Of a DNA stretch of 6,019 bases, positions 5,463-6,019 are shown piece after piece. Source of the DNA: an uncultured bacterium (GTDB lineage: Bacteria; Pseudomonadota; Gammaproteobacteria; Burkholderiales; Burkholderiaceae_D); NCBI GenBank assembly GCA_903872555.1, contig CAIQLE010000012.1, positions 1-6,019 of the forward strand. Direction: 5' to 3'. Both the position numbers and the translations under genes were made by a program. The notes under the pieces are model-generated. The model saw only the letters and a program-made list of their open reading frames with translations, ran no database searches and had not been told where the DNA came from. Position 1 is the first letter of the stretch, and the number at the start of each line of letters is the position of its first letter.

Positions 5463-6019
5463 AGTCAAAAATATAAGCAAGCGCTTTGGCAATTTTGTGG
5501 CATTGAATGATGTGTCACTGAATTTTCCCAGTGGTGAGCTGACCGCCTTGCTGGGCCCCTCCGGCTGCGGCAAAACAACGCTGCTGCGCGTGATTGCCGG
5601 ACTTGAGCAGGCCGATCACGGACAAGTAATTCTTGATGGAGAAGATGCCTCGGTACGTCATGTGCGTGAACGTCAAGTGGGCTTTGTATTCCAGCATTAC
5701 GCTCTGTTCAAGCACATGAGCGTGTTTGAAAATATCGCCTTTGGCCTGCGTGTTAAACCACGCCATCTGCGCCCGAGTGAAAAAGACATCCATGACAAAG
5801 TCATGCAGCTGCTCTCACTGGTACAACTGGACTGGCTGGCGGATCGCTATCCTTCGCAACTATCCGGAGGTCAGCGTCAGCGTATCGCACTGGCGCGTGC
5901 ACTGGCCGTGGAACCGCGCGTGCTCTTGCTGGACGAGCCCTTCGGCGCACTCGATGCCAAGGTGCGCAAAGAATTGCGCCGCTGGCTGCGCCGTCTGCAT
6001 GATGAACTGCATGTCACCA
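5452..6019 (+). CDS. cysA: Sulfate/thiosulfate import ATPase CysA, N-terminal part (cut by window edge)
   Basis: The frame starts at ATG 5452 ([23 protein letters not shown]) and runs off the right edge after 189 codons of a protein usually about 350-365 long. It is the ATP-hydrolysing subunit that drives CysT/CysW. Visible motifs in order are Walker [10 protein letters not shown] (35-43), the Q-loop glutamine in [12 protein letters not shown] (Gln81), the ABC signature [15 protein letters not shown] (137-151), Walker [10 protein letters not shown] (157-165, Asp161 and Glu162) and the D-loop [21 protein letters not shown] (from 166). The H-loop histidine and the C-terminal regulatory domain lie beyond the window. 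AGGAG (5440-5444) precedes the start by seven bases, inside the end of cysW. All motifs seen are intact. The [17 protein letters not shown] wording is typical of CysA rather than other CUT1/MOI ATPases, and the gene order confirms it. Confidence 0.95.
   Translation, partial: MSIEVKNISKRFGNFVALNDVSLNFPSGELTALLGPSGCGKTTLLRVIAGLEQADHGQVILDGEDASVRHVRERQVGFVFQHYALFKHMSVFENIAFGLRVKPRHLRPSEKDIHDKVMQLLSLVQLDWLADRYPSQLSGGQRQRIALARALAVEPRVLLLDEPFGALDAKVRKELRRWLRRLHDELHVT

Noticed and set aside
1..6019. CRISPR arrays, tRNA or rRNA genes, insertion sequences, phage genes
   Set aside because: No regularly spaced repeats, cloverleaf-like sequence, transposase or terminal inverted repeats were seen in the window.

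Overview
The window reads as a proteobacterial chromosome segment built around a sulfate/thiosulfate uptake locus. Several things point to a Gram-negative host: two proteins with Sec signal peptides, one of them an outer-membrane beta-barrel porin; an ABC importer with periplasmic binding protein close to enterobacterial Sbp/CysTWA; and purine-rich Shine-Dalgarno sites. Having sbp next to the permease genes, with a porin of the OprP/OprO type between them, suggests a betaproteobacterium. That placement is inference from gene order and protein character, and the genus cannot be read from the sequence.

Layout. Positions 1-686 (minus strand) hold the first 228 residues of an AMP-forming acyl-CoA synthetase that runs off the left edge. 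Positions 687-971 are a divergent intergenic region with no gene but much repeated structure: an 11-bp-phased GATATT series, a perfect 12-bp palindrome and a CTTA-N9-TAAG dyad. Then, all on the plus strand, come sbp (972-1970, periplasmic sulfate-binding protein), a strong intercistronic hairpin (1993-2014), a porin gene (2040-3500), a likely intrinsic terminator (3548-3576), a short promoter-sized gap, and cysT (3671-4534), cysW (4536-5462) and cysA (5452-6019, cut by the right edge). cysT, cysW and cysA are tightly coupled: one base separates cysT from cysW, and cysW and cysA overlap by 11 bases.

How the parts work together. The porin would admit anions across the outer membrane, Sbp would capture sulfate in the periplasm, CysT and CysW would form the inner-membrane channel, and CysA would hydrolyse ATP to drive import. 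The imported sulfate normally feeds assimilatory reduction to cysteine. The layout suggests at least two transcripts, sbp-porin and cysTWA, with the hairpin between sbp and the porin able to give the two genes different mRNA levels. The acyl-CoA synthetase is divergent and may simply be a neighbour.

The transporter genes are well-known families. I see no clearly new biological system. The parts most worth a second look are the structured sbp upstream region and the sulfate-locus porin, which is visibly more AT-rich than its neighbours and is bracketed by two hairpins with related arms.
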